A stretch of DNA of 64,000 nucleotides from Chitinophaga varians (lineage in GTDB: Bacteria > Bacteroidota > Bacteroidia > Chitinophagales > Chitinophagaceae), in NCBI RefSeq assembly GCF_014529945.1, contig NZ_JACVFB010000007.1, forward strand, positions 434,001 through 498,000, given 5' to 3'. The notes beneath the pieces are model-generated. The model saw nothing but the letters and a program-made list of their open reading frames with translations. It was not told the origin of the DNA and searched no databases. Each line of letters begins with the position of its first letter. Position 1 is the stretch's first letter. The position numbers and the translations under genes are program-made. Of this stretch, positions 9,505 to 18,840 are shown in pieces.

Positions 9505-10925
9505 TGGATACCGCCTATCTGGACCTAAGAAGCAGTAACCTCTTCGTGGAGATCTTCAAGGAATGTATGCCCTTGGTAGTCGCCACCTGGTTGCTGATTG
9601 CCTATAACCGGAAGCGGATCAATATCCTTGACCTGTTGTTGTATGCCTTTGCGACGGAAGCCTATACCCTGATGGCGGTTGGCCCCACTTTCAACGCGTC
9701 TTTTTTTGTTGGCCTGTATCTCACCATCAGCCAGATTCATCAGGTACTCTCCGGCCGTTTGCCCATCCGGCGGGAATATATGCTGCTATTATTATTACCG
9801 TTGATTTCCCAGATGATGGTGATGATGGTGAGCCAGCTGTATGAAAATCCTTTTTCTGTGGAAGGCAGTCCCACCGCCTTTTATATCCGCCCGATCTATT
9901 TCTATTTAAAAAACTATCTCCCGCTCTTTGCGATCGGCTCCCGCATTTTACAGGAGCGCGACACCATTTCTTTTGAAGGGCTGGTGCGCACCATGAAAAA
10001 GATCGCGCTGTATTCCGCCGGTATAGGTATTCTACAGCTGTTTGTACAGGTAGTGTTGCACAATGATATTCTGGGAGAGCTACTGGGCCTGCAACAACGG
10101 TATATGCTGGAACAGATCAACGGCCCTATGGGCGTAAGGATCCAGGCATTCTTTGCGGAACCCAAGGTGTTCTGCGCGTTTATATCCCTGACTATTCCTT
10201 TCTTTTTACGCGACCGCGAATACAAGTCCGCTATCTGGGTATTCCTGATGGCGGTACAAACATCTTCCCAGACCTTCTGGATCAACATGCTGTCGGCCGC
10301 TATTGTATTTATTCTACTGAAACCTATCCGGTCGGTACGTTTCAAGGCACTGGCCAGCCTGGGTGTGATCATCTGTATTTTCCTCAGCATTGCCAGCGCC
10401 AAAGATGTACTGATGCAGTACTACCTGAAAAACAGGAACGAGCCTATCTCCCGCATGCTGCTGGAGCGGTCTCTCAGCCGGTACGACACCCAGTATTGGC
10501 AGCAGGACAACCAGATATTGGGCATCCCGTTGCAGCGCGATATGGAGCTGCCGGTGGTGGATTTTCTGAGAGATCATCCATATCTGCTGTGGACCGGCTA
10601 TGGCCCAGGCAACAGTACGTTTATACCCGGACATTATTTCTCCGGGCTGATGCGGTACATGCAGCAGCTGGAAGGTGTAGGCGGCCATAACCTGAACATG
10701 CGGTGGTTTTATATCCTCGCAGAGTTTGGCATGATAGGGCTGTTTCTTTTCTTTTGGTTGCTGACGAGGGCCGACAGACAACTGCCGTCTTTTCAACGCA
10801 ACTACCTGGTGTATGTGGCGGTATGCTTTTTTTTCAGCCAGATAGATCTGTTCCTCCTCATCATGGCCATGTTGTGCCAGCCCGTGCCGGAAGAGGAGCA
10901 GGTACATCGGCCTTTATTAACGTGA
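9504..10925 (+). CDS. Wzy-like polysaccharide polymerase / O-antigen ligase-type membrane protein
   Basis: A 473-residue protein with about 11 hydrophobic helices and one large hydrophilic loop between roughly residues 310 and 390. The loop contains HPYLLWTGYGPGNSTFIPG, which resembles the periplasmic loop of O-antigen polymerases and ligases. Sequence identity in this class is always low, so the call rests on topology and context: flippase, glycosyltransferases and co-polymerase lie alongside and no other polymerase is present. It would join lipid-linked repeat units in the periplasm. The glycosyltransferase start follows five bases after its stop. Confidence 0.75.
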   Translation: MDTAYLDLRSSNLFVEIFKECMPLVVATWLLIAYNRKRINILDLLLYAFATEAYTLMAVGPTFNASFFVGLYLTISQIHQVLSGRLPIRREYMLLLLLPLISQMMVMMVSQLYENPFSVEGSPTAFYIRPIYFYLKNYLPLFAIGSRILQERDTISFEGLVRTMKKIALYSAGIGILQLFVQVVLHNDILGELLGLQQRYMLEQINGPMGVRIQAFFAEPKVFCAFISLTIPFFLRDREYKSAIWVFLMAVQTSSQTFWINMLSAAIVFILLKPIRSVRFKALASLGVIICIFLSIASAKDVLMQYYLKNRNEPISRMLLERSLSRYDTQYWQQDNQILGIPLQRDMELPVVDFLRDHPYLLWTGYGPGNSTFIPGHYFSGLMRYMQQLEGVGGHNLNMRWFYILAEFGMIGLFLFFWLLTRADRQLPSFQRNYLVYVAVCFFFSQIDLFLLIMAMLCQPVPEEEQVHRPLLT

Positions 10926-10930
10926 AGACA

Positions 10931-12046
10931 ATGAAAATATATCTGGACAATATTGTTTTTTCTATTCAACAGGCCGGTGGCGTTTCCGCCTACTGGCTGG
11001 AGCTGCTGAAAGGTGTCTGCCACAGCGGGTTACCGGTGTACATGCTAAATGCCAATAAAGCGTCCGACAATGTTTTCGAACAGCAGATCGCTTATCAGCA
11101 TTGGCCCTGTATCCGGGAGAGCATCCTGCCGCGTGGAGTGCTGCGTTATCTGCCGCTCCGGTACCGCCTTCCCGCCGGCGCCGTTTTCCACGGTGGTTAC
11201 CTGCGCGTGTCGCCACAAAAAGATGTGCTGAACATACTCACCGTACATGATTTCGCCCATGAGCGGAAACTGTCCAGCCCTTTTCCGCGCGGGCTGGTCA
11301 ACATCCGGCAGAAAGCTTACGGCATCCGTAAAGCAGACGGCATCATCTGTATTTCCGACAGTACGCGGCAGGAGCTGCTGCATTTTTATCCGCAGACAGA
11401 TCCGGCTAAAATAACGGTCATACATCATGGCATCAGCGACGATTTTTTCCCGCATGTGCTGTCCCCCCCACCGGGGCTGTCGGCGCGGCTCACGCAGCGG
11501 CCTTTTGTGCTCTATGTGGGTGGCCGTAACCATTACAAAAATTTCGGCGCTGCCGTAGATACGCTCGCATTGCTGCCCAAAGAATATCAACTGCTGACCA
11601 TCGGCGGAGGGCCGCTGAGCAAAGCTGAAGCGGGACTGCTGCAACAACGCATACCAGGCCGTCATCAGCAGTTGACCGTAGCCAGCAACCAGGAGTTGAA
11701 CTACCTGTACAACAGGGCTTTCTGTTTGCTGTATCCTTCTATTTACGAGGGTTTCGGGTTTCCGCCGGGAGAAGCCATGAAAGCGGGATGCCCCGTAGTA
11801 GGCTGTAACCGTACGTCTGTGCCTGAAGTAGTGGGCGACGCCGGACTACTGACCGCCACGCCACATGCCGAAGCCTTTGCCGCCAGCATCCGCCTGCTGG
11901 AGTCAGACCCCTTCCGGCAACAGATCGTTCAGAAAGGGTATCAGCGCGCCAGCCTGTTTTCCTGGAAAAAAACCATCGCAGAAACTATTCGTTTTTATCA
12001 TCATTGCTGGAACCATAAATTTTCAGAACATGAATATTCTGTTTAA
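10931..12046 (+). CDS. Glycosyltransferase family 4
   Basis: A 371-residue GT-B enzyme. The start is the ATG at 10931 (MKIYLDNIVFSIQQAGGVSAYW); the open frame extends 76 codons upstream but that part overlaps the polymerase and has no family similarity. The C-terminal Glycos_transf_1 domain shows FVLYVGGRNHYKNF and the retaining-enzyme motif YPSIYEGFGFPPGEAMKAG, with the two glutamates of E-x7-E. It resembles mannosyltransferases of the WbaZ/MtfB type, though the sugar is not certain. It overlaps the next gene by 17 bases. Confidence 0.88.
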   Translation: MKIYLDNIVFSIQQAGGVSAYWLELLKGVCHSGLPVYMLNANKASDNVFEQQIAYQHWPCIRESILPRGVLRYLPLRYRLPAGAVFHGGYLRVSPQKDVLNILTVHDFAHERKLSSPFPRGLVNIRQKAYGIRKADGIICISDSTRQELLHFYPQTDPAKITVIHHGISDDFFPHVLSPPPGLSARLTQRPFVLYVGGRNHYKNFGAAVDTLALLPKEYQLLTIGGGPLSKAEAGLLQQRIPGRHQQLTVASNQELNYLYNRAFCLLYPSIYEGFGFPPGEAMKAGCPVVGCNRTSVPEVVGDAGLLTATPHAEAFAASIRLLESDPFRQQIVQKGYQRASLFSWKKTIAETIRFYHHCWNHKFSEHEYSV

Positions 12047-12770
12047 AATGGCGGATGCCGCCAGAGTCATGATCCGGTCGGGAAGGGGGCCCGGAGCCTT
12101 CCTTCAGGGAGGCGCATCCATCGCCTCCACACAACTGGTCCATAATTGCAGCCACTATATCCGCTCGCTGCATACCATACTGGACGTAGGCGCCAATAAA
12201 GGCCAGTTTGCACTGGCCGTGGCCCACCGTTACCCCCAGGCCCGCATCTATTCTTTTGAACCGGTGCCGGAAACCTTTAGCCAGTTGCAACAACACACCC
12301 GGAAAATCCCCGCTATCCGGACTTTCAACTTTGCCCTGGGCAGCAGCACCGGAAGCCTCGAATTCTATAGCAACGCGTATTCTCACGCCAGCTCGGCCCT
12401 ACAGGTGTCTGATCAACAAATACAACTGCAACCACAAACTGCACGTACCCGCAGGATGGTGGTACCCGTAAAACAACTGGACCAGCTGTCGGACCTGCCG
12501 CTGAGAAGCCCTACCCTGCTAAAGCTCGACGTGCAGGGCTTCGAACAGGAAGTGCTGCGCGGCGCCACTGCCACGCTCCGGCAGATAGATTACCTGTTGT
12601 TTGAAACCTCTTTCATCCCCATGTACACCGGAGAACCCCTTTTCGATGAGATGCATCATTTTGTAAAATCGCTCGGATTTGACTTTATCGCACCAGTCGG
12701 ATTCCTTCAGTCAGACAATCTTCAGATCCTGCAAATGGACCTGTTGTACCAAAGACAAAATGAACGTTGA
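12030..12770 (+). CDS. FkbM-family methyltransferase 2
   Basis: A 246-residue methyltransferase. The start at 12030 (MNILFKMADAARVM) is chosen because the earlier in-frame part overlaps the glycosyltransferase domain and looks random. SAM-binding motif: ILDVGANKGQFALAVAHRYP, then IYSFEPVPETF. The FkbM signature LLKLDVQGFEQEVLRGA is close to the FkbM consensus. It presumably O-methylates a sugar of the exopolysaccharide. It ends the first run of overlapping genes; the next gene begins about 40 bases downstream. Confidence 0.88.
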   Translation: MNILFKMADAARVMIRSGRGPGAFLQGGASIASTQLVHNCSHYIRSLHTILDVGANKGQFALAVAHRYPQARIYSFEPVPETFSQLQQHTRKIPAIRTFNFALGSSTGSLEFYSNAYSHASSALQVSDQQIQLQPQTARTRRMVVPVKQLDQLSDLPLRSPTLLKLDVQGFEQEVLRGATATLRQIDYLLFETSFIPMYTGEPLFDEMHHFVKSLGFDFIAPVGFLQSDNLQILQMDLLYQRQNER

Positions 12771-12812
12771 AAACTCCCGTATGTGATTAGCTAACAGTAT
12801 GAATTTGTGATT

Positions 12813-14210
12813 ATGAAAACCGCGCTTAATGTACCGCTACTACTCAGGCAACTCGTTGACTGCCTCGTACTCACCATGGCCTACGTGACGGCTCAGGAGA
12901 CGCTCAGCCTCTCCCAACACGTCACCTTCCATCCGGCGAGCATCCCCGTATGGTGCATCAGCATGATCACGTGGGTGGCCACCGGACTTTACCTTCACCT
13001 GTATGATGATTTCCGCTCCCGCCCTTTCTCCTATGAGTTTATGGCGATCATCAAAACACTGTTGTTGCACATTTGTATCCTTACCTTTACGCTTTTTTAC
13101 TTCTTTAAACTCTTCCACTCCCCCAGAGCTTTTATAGGCATCTACAGCGCTTATATATTCATCGGTATGATGGTTTCCAAAATCCTGATCAAAAAACTCT
13201 TCCTGCGTATCAGGATGAAAGGTTACAACATGAAAAATATACTGATCGTAGGAGCAGGAGAAACCGCCATGAATTTTCACAACACCATCGCTACCAACGA
13301 TCATTTCGGTTATCAGTGCGTAGGTTTTGTAGACAACACGCCCAACCAGGCGATCAATGGGAAATATCTGGGACCGCTCTCTTCACTCGGACATATTCTG
13401 GAAAACCATGAGATCGATGATGTGGTGCTGGCCATTCCTGAAAGCAGCCGTGAAGAAACAGAAAGTATCATTGTGGCCAGTGAGAAAGCTGCCAAGCGGG
13501 TAAAAATCATCGCCAGTTGTTATCAGCACTGCAGCTCTACTGTGAGTATGAGCCTGTTCGGCGCTTTTCCGGTGATCACCATCCGCTCCTCCCCACTGGA
13601 CCATGCCGGCAATCAGCAGTTCAAGCGGTTGTTCGATATCTGCTTTACCCTCTTTCTGCTGATCACCTTTTCCTGGCTGTTTATACTGATCGCGCTGCTC
13701 GTAAAAATCTCGTCGCCCGGCCCGGTGATCTACAAGCAGGAAAGATGGGGACTGAAAAATAAAAAGCTGACCATTTACAAGTTCAGGACCATGAAGATCA
13801 ACAGTGAATGGAACAGTGACGGCACCTACCGGCTGACTACCCGCAACGATCCCCGCGTAACGCGGATCGGCAAACTCCTGCGGCACACCAGTCTGGATGA
13901 ACTACCGCAATTTTTTAACGTGCTGAAAGGAGACATGTCCTTCGTGGGCCCACGGCCGCATGTAACCCCCATGCATCTGGAGCTGCAGAAAACCGTGCAG
14001 CATTATATGCTGCGTCATCTTGTAAAACCCGGTATCACCGGCTGGGCACAGGTCAATGGCTGCCGCGGTGAAAACGAACGGCTCGACTGGCAGCAACAGC
14101 GTATCAATCTGGATATCTGGTATATTGAAAACTACAGCTGCTGGCTCGATTTTCAGATCATATTCCAGACAATCGTTAACCTGATTAAAGGAGATAAAAA
14201 TGCTTTCTAA
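12813..14210 (+). CDS. Polyprenyl-phosphate sugar phosphotransferase (WcaJ/WbaP-like)
   Basis: A 465-residue initiating phosphoglycosyltransferase. Four N-terminal transmembrane helices are followed by a Rossmann-like CoA-binding domain (NILIVGAGETAMNF) and the C-terminal bacterial sugar transferase domain. That domain shows YKQERWGLKNKKLTIYKFRT, TSLDELPQFFNVLKGDMSF and VGPRPH. It transfers a sugar-1-phosphate, probably glucose or galactose, to undecaprenyl phosphate and so starts repeat-unit synthesis. The ATG at 12813 is preferred to the GTG two codons earlier. It overlaps the following glycosyltransferase by 11 bases. Confidence 0.92.
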   Translation: MKTALNVPLLLRQLVDCLVLTMAYVTAQETLSLSQHVTFHPASIPVWCISMITWVATGLYLHLYDDFRSRPFSYEFMAIIKTLLLHICILTFTLFYFFKLFHSPRAFIGIYSAYIFIGMMVSKILIKKLFLRIRMKGYNMKNILIVGAGETAMNFHNTIATNDHFGYQCVGFVDNTPNQAINGKYLGPLSSLGHILENHEIDDVVLAIPESSREETESIIVASEKAAKRVKIIASCYQHCSSTVSMSLFGAFPVITIRSSPLDHAGNQQFKRLFDICFTLFLLITFSWLFILIALLVKISSPGPVIYKQERWGLKNKKLTIYKFRTMKINSEWNSDGTYRLTTRNDPRVTRIGKLLRHTSLDELPQFFNVLKGDMSFVGPRPHVTPMHLELQKTVQHYMLRHLVKPGITGWAQVNGCRGENERLDWQQQRINLDIWYIENYSCWLDFQIIFQTIVNLIKGDKNAF

Positions 14211-15474
14211 AAACAATATTGCCGGCAAGCGTGTCTTGCTTATCAGCTGCAACTATGCACCGGAGCCTAATGGTACCGGCAAATATAATGGAGAACTGAT
14301 CAATTGGCTGGCGGCCAAAGGATACGACTGTACCGTGCTGACTACCTATCCCTATTATCCGGAATGGAAAATCAGTGCCTCTTACCGTCCCAAAAAATTC
14401 CTTTTCTCCCGGGAAACCATCCCCGCCGGGAGTAAACCGGTGAAGGTATACCGGTGCCCGCACTATGTGCCGGCTTTACCATCAGGCGGCAAAAGAGTAC
14501 TACAGGACTTCTCCTTCAGCCTCGCTGCCTCCGGAAAAATGCTGCATCTGTTACTGCAACGACGCTTTGACGTAGTGATCACCATCGCTCCGTCCTTTCA
14601 TCTGGGGTTGCTGGCCGCCGGTTACAAGTCACTGCGGCGTACCCGTTTCATTTACCATATTCAGGACATGCAGATAGAAGCCGCCAGCAACCTGGGTATG
14701 CTGCGTTCTTCCTGGCTGCTGCAACAGATGTTCCGGCTGGAAAAATATATCCTGCGGCGGGCAGACGTGATATCATCCATTTCCCCGCAGATGGTGAGCA
14801 GTATCGCCACGAAGGCCTCCCGCGAAGTACAGCTCTTCCCCAACTGGGTAGACGTGGACCGATACTTTCCACTGGATAATCGTGCTGCCCTGAAAGAACG
14901 ATTCGGTTTCTCCGCCAATCACAAAGTAATTTTGTATTCCGGTGCGCTGGGAGAAAAGCAGGGACTGGAAAACGTACTGGTGGCAGCACGACAGCTACAG
15001 CATCACCCCGATATCCGTTTTGTGATTTGTGGTAACGGCCCCTATCGGCAGCGGCTGGAAGCCCTTGCCGCTGAATGGCAGCTGCCGCAGGTTACCTTCC
15101 TGCCGTTACAGCCAGCGTCGCATTTCAACCAGTTTCTGAACATGGCCGACCTACACCTGGTGATACAGCGGGGCCAGGCGAGCGATCTGGTGATGCCCTC
15201 CAAACTCACCACCATTCTGGCTGTAGGCGGAGTACCCATCGTTACGGCCAACGAAGGCTCAGGACTGTATCAACTGATTAATCAACACCGTATAGGCATT
15301 TCTGTTATAGCAGATGACGCCAACGCTTTAAGCCAGGCCATCGAGGGGGCTTTACAGGGTGGGACCTGTGACATCTCAGCCAACGCGCGCAGGTATGCGC
15401 AGGAGCAGCTGGCTATCGACCATATCATGGAACGTTTTGAACGGGAAATTCTACAGGCGCAGCAGCCCGTATAG
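14200..15474 (+). CDS. WcaI-like glycosyltransferase family 4
   Basis: A 424-residue GT-B enzyme with the WcaI-type opening VLLISCNYAPEPNGTGKYNG and internal FIYHIQDMQIEAASNLGM, closely resembling colanic-acid fucosyltransferase WcaI and its relatives. The nucleotide-sugar part (VILYSGALGEKQGLENVL ... NGPYRQRLEAL) is at 245-300. The gene overlaps the initiating transferase at its 5' end. At its 3' end it overlaps the convergent FkbM gene by 50 bases, so the two coding regions share sequence in opposite directions. Confidence 0.88.
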   Translation: MLSKNNIAGKRVLLISCNYAPEPNGTGKYNGELINWLAAKGYDCTVLTTYPYYPEWKISASYRPKKFLFSRETIPAGSKPVKVYRCPHYVPALPSGGKRVLQDFSFSLAASGKMLHLLLQRRFDVVITIAPSFHLGLLAAGYKSLRRTRFIYHIQDMQIEAASNLGMLRSSWLLQQMFRLEKYILRRADVISSISPQMVSSIATKASREVQLFPNWVDVDRYFPLDNRAALKERFGFSANHKVILYSGALGEKQGLENVLVAARQLQHHPDIRFVICGNGPYRQRLEALAAEWQLPQVTFLPLQPASHFNQFLNMADLHLVIQRGQASDLVMPSKLTTILAVGGVPIVTANEGSGLYQLINQHRIGISVIADDANALSQAIEGALQGGTCDISANARRYAQEQLAIDHIMERFEREILQAQQPV

Positions 15475-16261
15475 CAACAATGTTCTGGAAGGAGAAAATT
15501 TCATAGTGGGCGGGGTTATATTTACCCAGGGGTTGCAGGCCGTCAGGTAACAACCTGTAAAAATGATATCCCGGCAACAGATCAATGATATCTTTAAAAA
15601 ATGTGCGGGAGATCACATTCATCTCATTAAATTCTATTTGTATCACCTTTACCATTCCGCCGGAAATACACTGGCGGGCTCCTTTCAGGACGGGCAGCTC
15701 GTGTCCCTCCGTGTCTATCTTCAGTAGCGCTATTTCATCGATGCCATGGGATTGTACATATTCATCGAGCGTTGTCTGCGTAATCGACACCGCTTCAGCC
15801 ACGCCATCATGCAGCGTTTCAATTACTTCCCGGTACATGCTCGCATGTTCAGAGCCACCCGCGCCGGAGTAATCGTACATTACTGTTTCCGCTTCCTGAT
15901 CACCGGCTGCCATCCATACCGGTATAAAATCATATTTCAACGCGGTAGCCTTCAGTTTCTGATAAGCAACCGGATGCGGTTCAAACGCATAGATAGGCAG
16001 CCGCACCTCATATCTGCGCAGCATTTCGGAATAGTTGCCCACATTGGCGCCGATATCGAAAACCACGCCGGAAGAAAGCATGCCCCGCCGCTTCAGGTAG
16101 CGGATAAAAGCCCGTTCCCCCGAAACGCGTTCGTTTTCGTGGTTCTTGATTCCCAATCCCAACATGCTGGTTTTATAAACGATGAGGTGTAGGGGATAAA
16201 ACAATTTTCTAACAAATAAAAAAACAAACAACTGCTTGCAGGCACGACCAATTCTGTGCAT
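15425..16261 (-). CDS. FkbM-family methyltransferase 3, convergent
   Basis: A 278-residue methyltransferase on the opposite strand to the rest of the locus. Motifs: VVFDIGANVGNYSEMLRRYE and IYAFEPHPVAYQKLK for SAM binding, with IALLKIDTEGHELPVLKGA as the FkbM signature. It starts with ATG at 16261. Its last 17 codons overlap the 3' end of the WcaI-like gene. It marks the right edge of the exopolysaccharide region. Being separately transcribed, it could modify the polymer under different conditions. Confidence 0.87.
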   Translation of the reverse strand: MHRIGRACKQLFVFLFVRKLFYPLHLIVYKTSMLGLGIKNHENERVSGERAFIRYLKRRGMLSSGVVFDIGANVGNYSEMLRRYEVRLPIYAFEPHPVAYQKLKATALKYDFIPVWMAAGDQEAETVMYDYSGAGGSEHASMYREVIETLHDGVAEAVSITQTTLDEYVQSHGIDEIALLKIDTEGHELPVLKGARQCISGGMVKVIQIEFNEMNVISRTFFKDIIDLLPGYHFYRLLPDGLQPLGKYNPAHYEIFSFQNIVAIRAAAPVEFPVQNVP

Positions 16262-16361
16262 ATGTTTCCGGTATTAAAGGGTAAAAGGATGCAGTCATTA
16301 ATACATCATGAAGATACGCTCTTAATAACGACAAACATTCATTCATTTTGTTCAATCTCGG

Positions 16362-16396
16362 ATCCCCGGGTCCCCAGGGCTGAAGCCCCGGGCTAT
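16362..16396. repeat. GGGCTGAAGCCC-type palindromic repeat, copy A
   Basis: CCCAGGGC-TGAA-GCCCCGGG forms a near-perfect hairpin, preceded by ccccgggt that can pair alternatively. The same core occurs near 42893, 52341, 58050 and 59031. It lies in the gap between the FkbM gene and the hydroxyproline operon. Confidence 0.6.
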
Positions 16397-16469
16397 GATG
16401 TTGTGCAGGTTCGTTTAATGAGGATTCCTGATAAGATAACAGCGTTCAATAAAGAAGATATCCAGATAA

Positions 16470-16512
16470 AGGAAAAAGCCTTTAAACGGGGTAGTTTAAA
16501 GGCTTTTTTTCC
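16470..16512 (-). terminator. Bidirectional-looking terminator after the hydroxyproline operon
   Basis: Inverted arms AAAAAGCCTTTAAAC and GTTTAAAGGCTTTTTTT flank a 6-base loop. Read on the minus strand it lies 25 bases beyond the stop of the oxidoreductase at 16537 and ends in a U-run. The plus-strand copy also ends in T7, but no plus-strand gene feeds it. Confidence 0.75.
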
Positions 16513-16536
16513 TGTTGTTTCATTTTATGCGGGCTT

Positions 16537-17787
16537 TCACCGCTCAAACCTTTCAGGGTGGAAAGGCTGGAGGTCCATCGATGTTGACTGACCGGCTACA
16601 AGTTCAGCCACCAGTTTCCCGGTAGCCGCCCCCAGGCTGATTCCCAGCATGGAGTGACCTGTAGCGACTGTTATATTAGGGTATCGGGATAAATTGCCGA
16701 TATAAGGCAGACCATCGGCACTGCAAGGCCTGTAGCCGTACCATACCTGGTCTGCCGGTGGAACAGCCATATCAAAGTCAGGGAAATACCTTTTCACCGA
16801 ATCGAAGATACCCTGCACGCGCCGCATCCGCGGAGGTGTATGCAACGGGGTGATTTCCATGGTCCCTCCGAAACGGACTTTATGACCATCCAGGGGAGAA
16901 ATAGCTACCCTGGCTTCACTGAGGATGATGGAATGATGTACTTTGAATGGCGTATTTTCAAACGTAACAGAATAGCCCCTGCCGCCCACCATGGGGATAT
17001 TGAGCCCCAGCTCTCTGGCGAGCGCAGCGCTCCATACACCGGCGGCCAACACCACATGATCGGCCTCGAGCGTGGCAGTGGTGGTACGCACGCTGGTGAT
17101 CCGGTTGCCCGACGCAGCAAATCCCGTCACTTCCTGATGGCGGATAAACTGTACGCCTTGTTTTTCCAGATACGTCTGCATACTACGCATCAGCAGATTG
17201 GGAGACAACTGGGAGTCACCGGGAAAATACACGGCACCCAAAGCTTCCAGTTTCATATCCGGTTCCATCTGCAAAAGTTCTGCTTTGCTTAACACGCGGG
17301 CATCGATACCCAGTGCTGCCGCTTCTTTCACTGTTTCATGTGCGTGATGAGCATTCTTTTCTGTCTGGAATAATTCCATCATGCCGATCGGCGCATAGGC
17401 GAAATCAAGGCCTGGCACAGAAGTCCACGACTCATACAGTTGTTTACTGAGCAGCGCGATATCACGCAGCGGTGCGGCGGAACGCTCCACATGTTGACGG
17501 GTGGCGCTTTTCATAAACTTCAGGCCCCAGTTGACCAGGTCACGGTTGAGCGACGGCTGGATATAAAAAGGGCTGGACGCGTTCAGCATCCATTTGAGCC
17601 CCTGCCGTACGATGCCCGGCGTGGCCAGCGGCACGAAGTGGCTGGGGCAGATGTAGCCGGCATTGCCGTAAGAGCAGCCCTGCGACATATCTGACCGGTC
17701 TACCACAGTGACGCTGTAGCCTGCCTGTTGCAGGTAGTAGGCGCTGCCCAGTCCGATAATACCGCCGCCGATGATGATTACTTTCAT
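16537..17787 (-). CDS. FAD-dependent D-amino-acid (D-hydroxyproline) dehydrogenase, DadA-like
   Basis: A 416-residue oxidoreductase starting at 17787 (MKVIIIGGGIIGLGSAYYLQ), which puts the FAD dinucleotide-binding motif at the N terminus; the upstream 30 codons of open frame are not family-like. The DAO domain continues with SYGNAGYICPSHFVPLATPG and ends with WYGYRPCSADGLPYIG and ATGHSMLGISLGAATGKLV, characteristic of DadA relatives. It lies 8 bases after the epimerase. In this operon it most likely oxidises cis-4-hydroxy-D-proline to 1-pyrroline-4-hydroxy-2-carboxylate. The substrate is inferred from the neighbours. Confidence 0.88.
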   Translation of the reverse strand: MKVIIIGGGIIGLGSAYYLQQAGYSVTVVDRSDMSQGCSYGNAGYICPSHFVPLATPGIVRQGLKWMLNASSPFYIQPSLNRDLVNWGLKFMKSATRQHVERSAAPLRDIALLSKQLYESWTSVPGLDFAYAPIGMMELFQTEKNAHHAHETVKEAAALGIDARVLSKAELLQMEPDMKLEALGAVYFPGDSQLSPNLLMRSMQTYLEKQGVQFIRHQEVTGFAASGNRITSVRTTTATLEADHVVLAAGVWSAALARELGLNIPMVGGRGYSVTFENTPFKVHHSIILSEARVAISPLDGHKVRFGGTMEITPLHTPPRMRRVQGIFDSVKRYFPDFDMAVPPADQVWYGYRPCSADGLPYIGNLSRYPNITVATGHSMLGISLGAATGKLVAELVAGQSTSMDLQPFHPERFER

Positions 17788-17795
17788 AGTCTGTA

Positions 17796-18797
17796 TCAGA
17801 TTACCTGTAATCCGTAAGCATAAGGATCGTCTTCCGGATCGATAGAAATAGTATTGTATCCATATACCCTCGCCCATCCTTCGATGCTGGGGCGGATAGC
17901 CGGCATACCGCCGATGGTGGTTTCCTCCTCTATCCTGCCGGTGAAGCGGGAGCCGATGATACTTTCATGTACAAAGGCATCGCCGCTTTTGAGTTTGCCT
18001 TTGGCGTACCACTGCGCCATGCGGGCGGAGGTACCAGTACCACAGGGAGAGCGGTCGATAGCCTTGTCGCCGTAGAACACAGCATTACGTGCGGTAGAAG
18101 TGGAGTCCAATACTGCGCCGGTCCACAATACGTGGGAACAGCCATTGATATTCGGATTGTCGGGATGTACGAAGCTGCGGTTTTCGTTTATCCGTCTGCG
18201 TAATTCCCGGGCCCAGCCGATGAGTTGGGAGGCCGTGAAATGTTCCAGTCCGGGGAAACGTTCCTGTACATCCACGATGGCGTAGAAGTTGCCGCCATAA
18301 GCTACATCCACGGTGAGTGGTCCCAGATCGGGGCAGTCTACGATAATACCGGTAGCAGCCAGATACGACGGTACGTTGGTGAGCTTTACGCTTTTCACTT
18401 TGTTACCCTGCTGTTGATATTTTACTTCGACCAGTCCGGCGGGTGTTTCCATTCTCACCCTGCCAGGTGTCTTCGGGTTGATCAGTCCTTCTTCGATGGC
18501 GATGGTGATGGTACCGATGGTGCCATGGCCGCACATGGGCAGGCATCCGCTGGTTTCGATGAAGAGCACAGCCACGTCATTGGCCGGATCATGCGGTGGA
18601 TAGAGGATACTACCGCTCATCATGTCGTGCCCGCGGGGTTCAAACATCAGGCCTTTCCGGATCCAGTCGAATTCCCGGAGAAAGTGGTCTCTTTTTTCGC
18701 TCATATTGCTGCCCTTCAGGATGGGGCCGCCGCCGGCCACCAGCCTTACCGGATTACCGCAGGTATGTGCATCGATGCAAAAAAATGTATGCTTCAC
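17796..18797 (-). CDS. 4-hydroxyproline epimerase (proline racemase family)
   Basis: A 333-residue proline-racemase-fold enzyme. Both catalytic cysteines are present, Cys89 in LPMCGHGTIG and Cys252 in DRSPCGTGTSARMA. This separates it from trans-3-hydroxyproline dehydratases, which have Thr at the second position. Proline racemase and 4-hydroxyproline epimerase cannot be separated by these motifs alone. Its place in an operon with the three later enzymes of hydroxyproline breakdown strongly favours epimerisation of trans-4-hydroxy-L-proline to cis-4-hydroxy-D-proline. It follows the dehydrogenase gene by 43 bases. Confidence 0.92.
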   Translation of the reverse strand: MKHTFFCIDAHTCGNPVRLVAGGGPILKGSNMSEKRDHFLREFDWIRKGLMFEPRGHDMMSGSILYPPHDPANDVAVLFIETSGCLPMCGHGTIGTITIAIEEGLINPKTPGRVRMETPAGLVEVKYQQQGNKVKSVKLTNVPSYLAATGIIVDCPDLGPLTVDVAYGGNFYAIVDVQERFPGLEHFTASQLIGWARELRRRINENRSFVHPDNPNINGCSHVLWTGAVLDSTSTARNAVFYGDKAIDRSPCGTGTSARMAQWYAKGKLKSGDAFVHESIIGSRFTGRIEEETTIGGMPAIRPSIEGWARVYGYNTISIDPEDDPYAYGLQVI

Positions 18798-18840
18798 GGT
18801 GGATGTGTTTGTTGGTTAATAAAATGGCGCAGGCCTAACG

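Noticed and set aside
10703..10930. N-terminal extension of the glycosyltransferase family 4 gene
   Set aside because: It overlaps the polymerase in another frame and has no family similarity; the ATG at 10931 gives the normal start.
12807..12812. GTG start of the phosphoglycosyltransferase gene
   Set aside because: The ATG two codons later fits better and the difference does not affect the protein.
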